DNA of 13,672 nucleotides from Synergistaceae bacterium (GCA_017455085.1 JAFTBT010000107.1:1-13672); one strand, 5' to 3'; shown: positions 1 through 5,834, numbered from the stretch's first letter. Program-made: numbers and translations. The notes: generated from the letters alone by a model not told the origin.

Positions 1-981
1 CGTCTTTCCTGTCCACTGCTCCAACGCTCCCTCTAGGTACTCGAACAAGCTCATAGTCCAGGGGGCTAGCCCTTGCTGCGGAAACGGGTACACTATCGCG
101 CGTGGGTCTCCGCTCGTCTTGATGTACTGTCTGCCCTGCTGTATGTCCTTCACGTCCACTCCTGCCGCATTGATAAACCAACGCTGATTGTTCGTGTTCA
201 CCGTATTCATCAAGAGCTGACTCATCATGGCTGTCTTTATCGTCTGGACTTCTCCCACAATCTCACTCAGTGAAACATCCGTCAATACTTTGAACGGGTC
301 ACGCACTGGCGAAAGCGTAAATATCGGCACTCTACCCAGCGGATTTTCCTCAACTCTCAGCAACTCATCTTCGACTACGGTAACTATTGCGTCCTCAAGT
401 AAGCCGTCTCCGTTAATGTCCAGCTTCGTGTAGCACTCATACAGCTCGAATAACGCTCTGGTGGTGTCATCATCTCTTGGCCGCTGCTCTAGCTCATCGT
501 TAAGTTCAGTCTCGAATGTCCCGTAGATTACTCCGCCGTTGCTTGCGTTAGCTATGGCCTTCTCCACTGCTTTGTGGTCATACACTCCTGCCCTTGCTCG
601 CCTGCGTAAATGGTCAGCACTCACTGCTTGACGGTGCGCTACAAAGTTTGCTTCGTTGAGATTCTTGGCCTCAGGAGACCACCGCAAATCTGTTACCCTC
701 ACCGGCTCAATCACGGGCTTGTTGCTCTTCAGCCTGCCAACTCGATAATCTATATGGTAGTTCCCGAACATGTCAGGGCCATATGCCTGCTCCACACTGC
801 ACCATTCATTCATCTGCATCTGCATCAACGTCATTGCGTCTACGTACTCTAAATGCTCTTCCTGCCAGTCCTCGTTACGTTCCCACCAGATTTTTACCGC
901 GCCCAGATTGTACTGGAAGGCATCACTGAACCAGTCCCACAGCACTAAATTTTTCGCATGGCAATATTTTTTCGCGTAAAT
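1..981 (-). pseudogene. Phage portal protein, N-terminally truncated, runs off the window
   Basis: An open frame of 327 codons reads without a stop from 981 to the window edge. It resembles the portal (head-tail connector) of podovirus-type phages (P22 / epsilon15 group): an aromatic stretch LVLWDWFSDAF near residues 12-22, the acidic turn DINGDGLLED at 188-197, and VSLSEIVGEVQTIKTAMM near 236-253, where such portals carry the conserved helix before the stem. Portals form the dodecameric ring through which DNA is packaged. The frame is bounded upstream by a TGA at 982-984 and has no ATG nearby; about 100 N-terminal residues expected of the family are absent, and the large terminase just upstream is also truncated, so a deletion probably removed both ends. 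The C-terminus lies outside the window. Family call is by recognition, not by search. Confidence 0.78.
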
Positions 982-1113
982 TCATGAAAATTTTTGAGGG
1001 GCTTTTGCAGTAATAGCAAGGGTTTATTTTTGTAAAGGGGCTTTACATTAATATTACACGCGGCAATTTATGATTGAGTGTGAATAAGTATGAATGTATT
1101 ATAACATGTAGTG
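982..1113. other. AT-rich deletion junction between terminase and portal remnants
   Basis: These about 130 bases separate the last residues that look like terminase (about 1114) from the first in-frame codon of the portal (981). The stretch is AT-rich, codes for nothing recognisable on either strand, and contains two similar words, GGGGCTTTTGCAGTAA near 999 and GGGGCTTTACATTAA near 1037. Between an intact terminase and portal one would expect roughly 1.5-2 kb of coding sequence, so this is read as the scar of an internal prophage deletion. Whether the scar sequence is an insertion remnant cannot be told from the window. Confidence 0.5.
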
Positions 1114-1414
1114 TACTCGCTAGGGTCTGGTTCGCAAAGATTATCACCAAATAGCTCCGGTTAGGCTGTGGGTATGTCAAAGCATGTAGCAAGTTCTCAC
1201 GTATGACTATCTGTGTCTTTGCACTCTCTCGAAACGCCTCGATAGCAAAATTCTCTTGGCCGTTCAGCAGGATATTGCTCCATTCTTCATGAAACGGCGC
1301 GGGCTTCACATCATCATCGCTAGGAATATACTCATCCCTAAACGCTATCAATGACTGCATAGCCCTGCGTTCTGCCTCAATCTGGCTCTGTAGTTCCTGC
1401 TCGTCCAGTTCCAT
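1043..1414 (-). pseudogene. Phage terminase large subunit, N-terminal fragment
   Basis: The first 100 of 123 residues look like the start of a large terminase, the ATPase-nuclease motor that packages phage DNA. After a charged helix, PFHEEWSNIL (about 40-49) matches the usual segment before the ATPase. AFRESAKT (60-67) is the Walker A loop, followed by SYLVIIFANQTLAS (87-100), the first strands of the ATPase fold. After residue 100 the resemblance stops and about 23 unrelated residues lead to a stop. Walker B, the coupling motif and the C-terminal nuclease domain are all missing; full-length proteins are usually 400-550 residues. The ATG lies inside the end of the preceding DUF5681 gene (38-nt overlap), a normal phage arrangement. 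It cannot be functional as it stands. Confidence 0.75.
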
Positions 1415-1703
1415 TTTCCTGCAACAACAGCTCTTTGATGTGGGTGCGTACGTCTACCCCTGTTACGTCCATCTGCACATCCTGTACCTGTAAAGGCCTG
1501 CTCTCTGTTCGGTTCAGTATCTCCTGTGCTGCCGCTAACTCTATCTTGGGGTTGCCGCAATTCAGCAAGGCTACTACCTTTTCGGCTACGTCTACACTGT
1601 GCTTCTTGAGCAGCTCTTTCACGGCAGGGTTACCCTTCGGACGGCCGCCGGGATTAACGCACACTCCAGGCATGAAACGGCCTTTTTCGTCCCTCTCTAT
1701 CAC
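1377..1703 (-). CDS. DUF5681-domain protein, probable small terminase subunit
   Basis: 108 residues. The N-terminus DEKGRFMPGV followed by NPGGRPKG is the signature of the DUF5681 family (GRFxxGxSGNPxGRPKG), a glycine/arginine-rich arm found in phage proteins encoded just ahead of the large terminase. The rest, about residues 25-75, is helical and alanine/leucine-rich, compatible with a small-terminase oligomerisation region. Small terminases recognise the packaging site on phage DNA; that role is inferred from position. The start is GTG at 1703, two bases after the TAG of the upstream secreted-protein gene, with no good ribosome binding site, so translation is probably coupled. The end overlaps the terminase start by 38 nt. 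The reading frame is intact although its partner gene is not. Confidence 0.72.
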   Translation of the reverse strand: MIERDEKGRFMPGVCVNPGGRPKGNPAVKELLKKHSVDVAEKVVALLNCGNPKIELAAAQEILNRTESRPLQVQDVQMDVTGVDVRTHIKELLLQENGTGRAGTTEPD

Positions 1704-1705
1704 CT

Positions 1706-2248
1706 CTACGGCAACACATGTACTTCCGTGTTGATATTACCTTTCGTACGGAATGAAATACTCTCTACGTCCTGATCCCCATGCACGGGAAGTTTCAGAA
1801 TGTAATCTCCTGTAGATACATCAGCTATGTCGCGAATTAGCGGGGTCATCAATCCATCACGTCCATCTACGTCAATATGTATCATGAGAAAATACGAATC
1901 ATCAATCTCACAATCAAGGCCGTATGCTGTCTTGAAGTCTGTATAATTGAACTCATTAGTGGTTGTGTCTATCATGAAAGTACAAGCCAAATTTTTCAAT
2001 GCTGTGAAATTCTCAATCCCCTTCAAGTTTATTCCAGAAAGATTTGACAATGCTCCACGCATATCAATAGCCCTCACTGCTGCTATCTCCGCATCACTCA
2101 ATATCACGTCAGAGTTCTCATCAAAATTCTGGCTAACATAAGTGCGAAATCTTACATCTGGAAAGTTTGTCGCATCTATATCCACACTCGCAAATGCCTG
2201 TGTCGCTGCTAATACTGCTACTGCTACTGAACTCAATATCTTTCTCAT
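1706..2248 (-). CDS. Secreted EF-hand protein embedded in the prophage remnant
   Basis: 180 residues starting at ATG 2248, with GGAGG seven bases upstream. It has a classic signal peptide: MRK, a hydrophobic core of Ser/Val/Ala/Leu, and AFA-SV as the likely cleavage site near residue 20. Then comes INATNFPD-type sequence (here DATNFPDVRFRTYVSQNFD) and an EF-hand-like loop DENSDVILSDAE, in which position 6 is V instead of the usual G, so calcium binding may be weak. One leucine-rich motif (NLSGINLKGIENFTALKNL) follows, then an unrecognised acidic C-terminal half. The N-terminal 90 residues are paralogous to the start of the large gene ending the window. It lies in the same orientation between phage genes, two bases before the DUF5681 gene, so it may be a lysogenic cargo ('moron') gene. 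Function is unknown. Confidence 0.7.
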   Translation of the reverse strand: MRKILSSVAVAVLAATQAFASVDIDATNFPDVRFRTYVSQNFDENSDVILSDAEIAAVRAIDMRGALSNLSGINLKGIENFTALKNLACTFMIDTTTNEFNYTDFKTAYGLDCEIDDSYFLMIHIDVDGRDGLMTPLIRDIADVSTGDYILKLPVHGDQDVESISFRTKGNINTEVHVLP

Positions 2249-2260
2249 CAATATTCCTCC

Positions 2261-2896
2261 CTATTCGCTAAAAAACTCTTCTATCAAATCATTTACTTCC
2301 TCGTAGGTTATCCCAACATTCTTGGCCAACTCATGCATAGCCTCTTCGTCCTTGTACTCCTGACCGTTCTTGTACACACGAAAATGCTTCTGACTAGCTT
2401 CCTTCTTGGCAGTGTCCTCTGCTTCCGGCTCGACTCGGTACTCCATCACAGCGTACTCTGCTTCACGCAAGGCATCCCACTTGCACACATAGTATTTCCA
2501 GTTTGCTTCGGCTAATCCGCGCTCTATAAACTCCATCAAGTCATCAGTCTCAATCATGCCTAAACCGATTATTTTGTCTCCGGATAAATATACCTGCATC
2601 GTGTAGAACGGTCTAAGATTTCCGGTATCCTCATCACGATTAACACGTCACTTAGGCACGGTGAATGTACGGTAGTTCTTCCCGCTCTGGATGCGACTAG
2701 CTACTCCATATACGTTTGGTGTGCCTTCGCAAATTAGCAGGTAGTCTATCCCGCACGTAAATTCCAGTACTTTGCTTGCGTAATCATCACCTTCTACCGG
2801 TATCAAGTGCCAACTGCTCAACATCTCACTCAATATCGGCTCGGCCTGCTTTATCCACTGGCTGCTCATCGTTTTGCTCTCGTGTACTACTTTCAT
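2261..2896 (-). pseudogene. Phage-type hypothetical gene split by an in-frame TGA
   Basis: Two segments lie in exactly the same frame: 82 codons from ATG 2896 (AAGGAGAG ribosome binding site, good spacing) to TGA 2648-2650, then 16 further sense codons with no usable start (VNRDEDTGNLRPFYT and neighbours) leading into 112 codons that end at 2261. Read through, they give one protein of 211 positions. The first part contains CGIDYLLICEG and VYGVASRIQ followed by YRTFTV, spacing reminiscent of small phage proteins with a PD-(D/E)XK-like nuclease core (D...D, then xRIQ). The second part has RPFYTMQVYL and a long acidic helical tail with KHFRVYKNGQEY. I do not recognise the family firmly and the nuclease idea is weak. 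If the second segment is made on its own it would have to start at ATG 2599, which has no ribosome binding site. Confidence 0.55.
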
Positions 2897-3039
2897 GATT
2901 GTCTCTCCTTGTTGTAAGTAATTTTTGCCATTTCGGGCTGTTTCATGACGCACTGCATCTCTGCTTTGATTGCTTCTGTTACTACACTGGCAGGAACAAA
3001 TACCGCTTCTGATTGCCATTTCCCACTGTCTTGAGGCTT
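2893..3039 (-). pseudogene. C-terminal fragment of a phage-type gene, ATGA-coupled to the next
   Basis: A 48-codon frame after a TGA at 3040-3042 reads KPQDSGKWQSEAVFVPASVV and continues through an Ala/Glu/Lys-rich helix to the end ITYNKERQS. Its stop overlaps the start of the downstream gene as ATGA (start 2896, stop 2893-2895), a typical coupled operon junction, and the ribosome binding site of that gene lies within its last codons. There is no start codon upstream in frame, so it appears to be the tail of a longer gene whose front is lost. A longer overlapping frame (to 3112) has a Cys/Ser/Arg-rich composition and is judged a shadow. Family not recognised. Confidence 0.45.
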
Positions 3040-3115
3040 TCACTCCATATCTCTTTATCCACTCACCTTTATTGCGAGTAAATGACATCCTTAGCTGCTG
3101 ATACGGGAGCATATA

Positions 3116-3202
3116 GTGGATGAGCTGTTCAGAAAGTACTATGACTCGGCTGGTATGACTTGGCCGGAGTTAGGATGTGAGGGGAAATATTTTGTGAGAT
3201 GA
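3116..3202 (+). pseudogene. Short open frame, possible gene fragment
   Basis: From GTG 3116 a 28-codon frame reads DELFRKYYDSAGMTWPELG and ends EGKYFVR at TGA 3200-3202, eleven bases before the next + strand gene, whose ribosome binding site (GAGGTGA) overlaps this stop. The composition looks protein-like and the spacing suggests a small operon, but the upstream frame closes at TAG 3092-3094 and no family is recognised. It is either a very small gene or the C-terminal remnant of a larger one lost at the junction with the divergent prophage genes. Confidence 0.3.
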
Positions 3203-3212
3203 GGTGAGAAAT

Positions 3213-3503
3213 ATGGAGACTCAGAAGAAAAATTTTTGGGTGAAGCCTGACCGCAAAATATCGATGGAAGAGCTTTGAGCACGGTTTGAGTACGATCCGG
3301 ATTATGAGGATGATGCTTCGGCGTATGAGATGGCGTTTTACGACAGGTACGGTAACCCGACGTATGGGACTCTGTGTGCGCTGTATGAGGACGAACACGA
3401 TATTGGCGAAGGTCCAATGGCGATCGAGGAACTTTGCAAGGAAATCAACATTTGGCGCGAAGATGTAGACAATGAGGACAGCCATACACAGGACGCTGTA
3501 TAA
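3213..3503 (+). pseudogene. Small acidic protein gene with in-frame TGA, upstream of toxin remnant
   Basis: ATG 3213 follows GAGGTGA at good spacing. The frame covers 97 codons to TAA 3501-3503, interrupted once by TGA at 3276-3278 (codon 22, just after KISMEEL). The part after the stop is clearly protein-like: FEYDPDYEDDASAYEMAFYD, then YGNPTYGTL and IEELCKEINIWREDVD. It is strongly acidic. The last 32 bases overlap the start of the YafQ-like toxin remnant at 3472, so by position it could be the partner antitoxin. It does not look like the usual RelB/DinJ ribbon-helix-helix protein, so that role is only an inference. Probably one point mutation away from an intact gene. Confidence 0.45.
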
Positions 3504-3731
3504 ACGTGATTTCAAGCGCGAATACATAGGCATCTATAAAAACCTTCTGGCACATGGCGGATAAGTTGACCGTATTACGTGGATGCTTGTGAATGATGTA
3601 TATCGTCCACCGAAAAACAGAGACCATATGCTTAGTGGAAAGGCTGCCGTGAATGTCATATATGGCCGGATTTACTGCTTGTGTACAGATATGAGGGTGA
3701 TGAGTTGCGGAGGCTTGAGATGCTGGGATAA
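3472..3731 (+). pseudogene. YafQ-type toxin (RelE superfamily) pseudogene
   Basis: Reading ATG 3472 gives RTLYKRDFKREY, typical of the YafQ N-terminus (basic helix). A TAA at 3562-3564 (codon 31) interrupts, then the same frame resumes with NDVYRPPKNRDHMLSG. Between 3634 and 3642 the frame shifts and continues WKGCRECHIWPDLLLVYRYE followed by GDELRRLEMLG to TAA 3729-3731. This is the standard core of YafQ/RelE ribosome-dependent mRNA interferases (RDHxLSG, WxGxRECHIxPDLLLVY, then a short strand). The C-terminal GSHxELF segment with the catalytic histidine is not visible; the reading after LG meets two stops. The gene is therefore inactivated by at least two lesions. The + strand orientation is opposite to the prophage genes. 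Confidence 0.75.
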
Positions 3732-3768
3732 TAACTGTTACGAAAAATTTACTCAAAGTTTATACTAA

Positions 3769-4059
3769 TTTATTCAAAAATATATATTCCTGATACAATC
3801 TGCGACACTTGGTGAGCCGTTGAGTACTGAACATTTGGTGGCTGGATGGAGAATTTTTTATTGCGATAACCAAAGCATAATGGGTTTCATCCGCAAGATA
3901 TTCAACCTATCAATGAGCAGAGAAAATTATGTACCTATCGCTACTAGGGAATTGAAGCCTGTGGAGAGCTTCGGCTAAATCGGGCTCACTGAAGCAGGAA
4001 GGTATATCGCGAGAATACCACAGTATAAATTTGTGCAAGATTGTACATGTTTATCGTAG
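3769..4059 (+). pseudogene. Unrecognised gene remnant ending in a winged-helix-like motif
   Basis: A single frame from 3769 to TAG 4057-4059 is interrupted only once, by TAA 3976-3978. Before the stop it reads EPLSTEHLVAGWRIFYCDNQ and later RENYVPIATRELKPVESFG; directly after it reads IGLTEAGRYIARIPQYKF. The LTEAGR motif is common at the beta-wing of winged-helix DNA-binding proteins, so this may be the end of a regulator, but that is weak evidence. No start codon with a ribosome binding site is visible, so the front is probably missing too. It lies immediately upstream of the infC promoter. Confidence 0.35.
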
Positions 4060-4100
4060 CGGAGTCACTCTGAACGTTTCGGAATGTAGCTGAAAACTTT

Positions 4101-4129
4101 TTGCACTCTCGGAAAATCTGTGCTATATT
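4101..4129 (+). promoter_or_regulatory. Sigma-70 type promoter of the infC operon
   Basis: TTGCAC (4101-4106) and TATATT (4124-4129) are separated by exactly 17 bases, and TG one base upstream of the -10 makes it an extended -10 element. It lies in the gap between the gene remnants and infC, on the right strand, and would start RNA near 4136, giving a leader of roughly 175 nt. No other equally good promoter is seen before pheT. Confidence 0.7.
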
Positions 4130-4176
4130 TTCTCACATACAAGCTCCCCTGTTTCGGTCTCACTCAAAGAGTACTG

Positions 4177-4261
4177 TCAGGGAACTAAGAAGCTAATCAC
4201 TCTGAATCTATTACTCTATGCATATATCATCAGGGAATTGCTTTTACGAGCTTGACCCTGA
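4177..4261 (+). promoter_or_regulatory. Possible antiterminator pairing in the infC leader
   Basis: The word TCAGGGAA occurs twice in the leader, at 4177-4184 and 4230-4237, but there is a single complement, CCCTGA at 4256-4261. The upstream copy can form a long-range helix: TCAGGG 4177-4182 with CCCTGA 4256-4261, and inside it AAGCT 4190-4194 with AGCTT 4249-4253, with an internal loop of 7 and 2 nt. This excludes the terminator-like hairpin formed by the downstream copy. In other bacteria L20 represses infC-rpmI-rplT by binding a long-range leader structure that mimics its 23S rRNA site; the same role here is an inference from location and the switchable pairings. Confidence 0.4.
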
Positions 4262-4267
4262 TTTTTT
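4229..4267 (+). terminator. Leader terminator-like hairpin (attenuator) before infC
   Basis: ATCAGGG (4229-4235) pairs perfectly with CCCTGAT (4256-4262) over a 20-nt loop, which can itself form a short GCT/AGC stem, and is followed by a run of T ending at 4267. The stem is only 7 bp, so it would be a moderate terminator, as expected for a regulated attenuator rather than a gene end. It sits 43 nt upstream of the infC start, after the promoter, and no gene ends here that would need a terminator. Confidence 0.45.
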
Positions 4268-4296
4268 GTATGCTCTCAGCTGCGGCAGATTACGAA

Positions 4297-4312
4297 AGGA
4301 GGAGGAATTTTG
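4297..4312 (+). promoter_or_regulatory. Strong ribosome binding site with non-AUG infC start
   Basis: AGGAGGAGG (4297-4305) is a near-perfect Shine-Dalgarno sequence. No ATG or GTG follows in frame. The start is TTG at 4310-4312 (7 nt after AGGAGG) or the in-frame ATT immediately before it at 4307-4309. Escherichia coli infC uses AUU so that IF3, which rejects non-standard starts, represses its own translation. A strong SD with a poor start codon fits the same logic. Confidence 0.65.
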
Positions 4313-4948
4313 CCCGGCAATGACGATAACACCCCGCGCGTCAATTACGAGATCACTTCACCGCAAGTGCTGCTCGTCGACGAAAACGGGGCTAAGGTAG
4401 GAATCACTAACACTGTTGAAGCTATCAGGATGGCTCATGAGCAGTCCCTTGACCTCGTGGAAGTAGCTCCGCTCGCACAGCCTCCAGTTTGCAGAATCAT
4501 GGACTACGGCAAATATCGGTATCAGCTCCAGAAAAAGGAGAAGGATGCACGCAAAAAGCAAAAAGTCCAAGAACTCAAGGAGATCAAAATGCGGCCGAAG
4601 ATTGATGACCACGATTTTGACTTCAAGACTAAGGCAGTAAGGGCTTTTCTTGAGAAGGGACACAGAGTCAAAGTCTCGGTGTTCTTCAGGGGGCGCGAGA
4701 TGTCATTTCTCGACAGAGGCGAGGAAGTCCTGAACAGGGTCATAGCTGAATGCGAAGATGTCGGCAAATGCGAAGGCAAACCCGTCATGGAAGGAAGGTA
4801 TATGCGCATGTTATTGACACCGCAGGCAAATACACCAGCCTCAAAACAGCAGGCAGCCTCTCAAGCACCGAAAACTCAGGACAGCTCGAAAGCTCCTAAA
4901 CAGTCAGCTAAAACAGCTTCACCAGCAGCAACGACAAAAGCAGATTAA
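4310..4948 (+). CDS. infC: Translation initiation factor IF-3
   Basis: 212 residues. IF3 binds the 30S subunit, keeps it from joining 50S and checks the start codon and initiator tRNA. The N-terminal domain (about 12-80) shows VNYEITSPQVLLVDENGAKV, a SLDLVEVAP segment and PPVCRIMDYGKYRY, the family signature. A lysine-rich linker helix (about 74-92) connects to the C-terminal domain (about 93-170) with EIKMRPKIDDHDFDFKTKA, GHRVKVSVFFRGRE and a final ML-type strand. Residues about 171-212 form an extra low-complexity tail rich in Ala, Ser, Lys, Gln, Thr and Pro; most IF3 proteins end near 170-180. The start is TTG 4310 (ATT 4307 possible). It is first in the operon, 307 nt ahead of rpmI, and probably autoregulated through its start codon and leader. 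Confidence 0.96.
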   Translation: MPGNDDNTPRVNYEITSPQVLLVDENGAKVGITNTVEAIRMAHEQSLDLVEVAPLAQPPVCRIMDYGKYRYQLQKKEKDARKKQKVQELKEIKMRPKIDDHDFDFKTKAVRAFLEKGHRVKVSVFFRGREMSFLDRGEEVLNRVIAECEDVGKCEGKPVMEGRYMRMLLTPQANTPASKQQAASQAPKTQDSSKAPKQSAKTASPAATTKAD

Positions 4949-5255
4949 CGTAATAATGTACTCTAACCTGAAAATAATCGCTAAATCTTACTAAGGAGGA
5001 TAGAATCTGCTACAGTTGGTTAGAGATCAACAAACACAAGCTAAAGCACTATAAAAATTGGAACTCGATACCTGAAAAGAGAATCTCCACCGCAGGCATA
5101 CGCTGAAGCGTACAAAGTCTTTGCGGGAAGCTCGCGAGAAAAAGCTCCGGACAAACTCTAGTAGCTATGCTAAATATGACAGGTAGAACGAGGAACATTC
5201 ATGGAAGTGTTTATCTCATGTTATTACGCTTTTATGTAGCAGAATAATTTTTCTC
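4949..5255 (+). promoter_or_regulatory. Structured leader / intergenic region between infC and rpmI
   Basis: This 307-nt gap is long for infC-rpmI. It contains a compound hairpin: outer stem CCGCA 5090-5094 with TGCGG 5122-5126, enclosing a perfect TACGC 5099-5103 / GCGTA 5108-5112 stem closed by a TGAA tetraloop. Next to it, GGAAGCT (5126-5132) can pair with AGCTCC downstream (about 5153-5158), with one bulged A, as an alternative. AAGGAGG near 4994 is not followed by a start codon. Just before rpmI there is no Shine-Dalgarno sequence. Together this suggests an RNA control element, for instance a ribosomal-protein (L20 or L35) autoregulatory site or a processing site; no known riboswitch or T-box motif was recognised. 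Confidence 0.4.
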
Positions 5256-5459
5256 ATGCCAAAACAGAAACTCAAATCACACTCCGGCGCAAAAAAACGC
5301 TTCTTCAAAACAGCGTCCGGCAAGTTCGCTTACAGGAAATGCAGCAGGTCTCACATCCTCGTCCACAAAAAACCCTCACGCCTCCGCAGGCTTAAGGAAA
5401 CCGGCTACGTGTCTGACACCCTCACCGAACAGATGAGGCATTTGCTCCCGTATGACTAG
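5256..5459 (+). CDS. rpmI: 50S ribosomal protein L35 (bL35)
   Basis: 67 codons (66-67 residues), the normal length for bL35. MPKQKLKSHSGAKKRFFKT is the family N-terminus; FAYRKCSRSHILVHKKPSRL and the C-terminal helix LTEQMRHLLPY complete it. It is very basic, as expected of a small protein buried in the 50S subunit near the peptidyl-transferase region. ATG 5256 is fixed by homology, yet the 15 bases upstream (AT-rich, ending TTTTTCTC) have no Shine-Dalgarno sequence, so expression may depend on upstream RNA structure. rplT follows 24 bases downstream. Confidence 0.97.
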   Translation: MPKQKLKSHSGAKKRFFKTASGKFAYRKCSRSHILVHKKPSRLRRLKETGYVSDTLTEQMRHLLPYD

Positions 5460-5483
5460 CGACTAGAAAGGACTTGATGAATC

Positions 5484-5834
5484 ATGAGAGTTAAAGGTGC
5501 ATCACAGAGCAATCAGAAACGCAAGAAGCTGTTCAAGCTCACCAAAGGCTATTGGGGTCAGCGCAAAAACGTCTACCGCAGAGCCAGAGAGGCTTACTTG
5601 GCCGCACTGTCCAGAGCATACACCGACAGAAAACGCAAGAAGAGGGATTTCCGCAGGCTGTGGATCACCAGAATCAGCGCAGCAGTCAGGGCTGAAGGTA
5701 TGACCTATTCCGTGTTCATGAACGGCCTCAAGAAAGCAGGTATCACCCTCAACAGGAAGATGCTCTCCGAAATGGCAATACATGACCCCGCAGGCTTCTC
5801 CGCGCTCGTACAGAAAGTGAAAGATGTGAAGTAA
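5484..5834 (+). CDS. rplT: 50S ribosomal protein L20 (bL20)
   Basis: 116 residues, standard for bL20. [19 protein letters not shown] and [20 protein letters not shown] make up the long basic N-terminal helix that threads the 23S r[23 protein letters not shown] and [20 protein letters not shown] form the globular domain, which in other bacteria also binds the leader RNA of its own operon to repress translation. L20 is needed early in 50S assembly. GAAAGGA at about 5466-5472 serves ATG 5484 with an 11-nt spacing. Its stop TAA shares one base with the ATG of pheS (TAATG), so pheS is likely translated by coupled reinitiation. Confidence 0.97.
   Translation: MRVKGASQSNQKRKKLFKLTKGYWGQRKNVYRRAREAYLAALSRAYTDRKRKKRDFRRLWITRISAAVRAEGMTYSVFMNGLKKAGITLNRKMLSEMAIHDPAGFSALVQKVKDVK

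Noticed and set aside
2648..2650. TGA read as selenocysteine or a reassigned codon, together with the TGA at 3276-3278
   Set aside because: The neighbouring remnants also carry TAA stops and frameshifts, rplT-pheT contain no internal TGA, and no SECIS-like hairpin follows.
2648..3112. 154-residue frame starting MLPYQQLRMSF
   Set aside because: The first 72 codons are Cys/Ser/Arg-rich without a ribosome binding site; the real start is ATG 2896, with AAGGAGAG upstream.
4218..4400. ATG-started frame in the infC leader (MHISSGNCFYELD), a possible leader peptide
   Set aside because: No ribosome binding site, and it runs far into infC in another frame; leader-peptide control would need an early stop.
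5017..5106. Open frame in the infC-rpmI gap starting WLEINKHKLKHY, reminiscent of the N-terminus of alanine racemase
   Set aside because: No start codon, only about 29 codons, and it overlaps the compound hairpin; the resemblance is probably chance.
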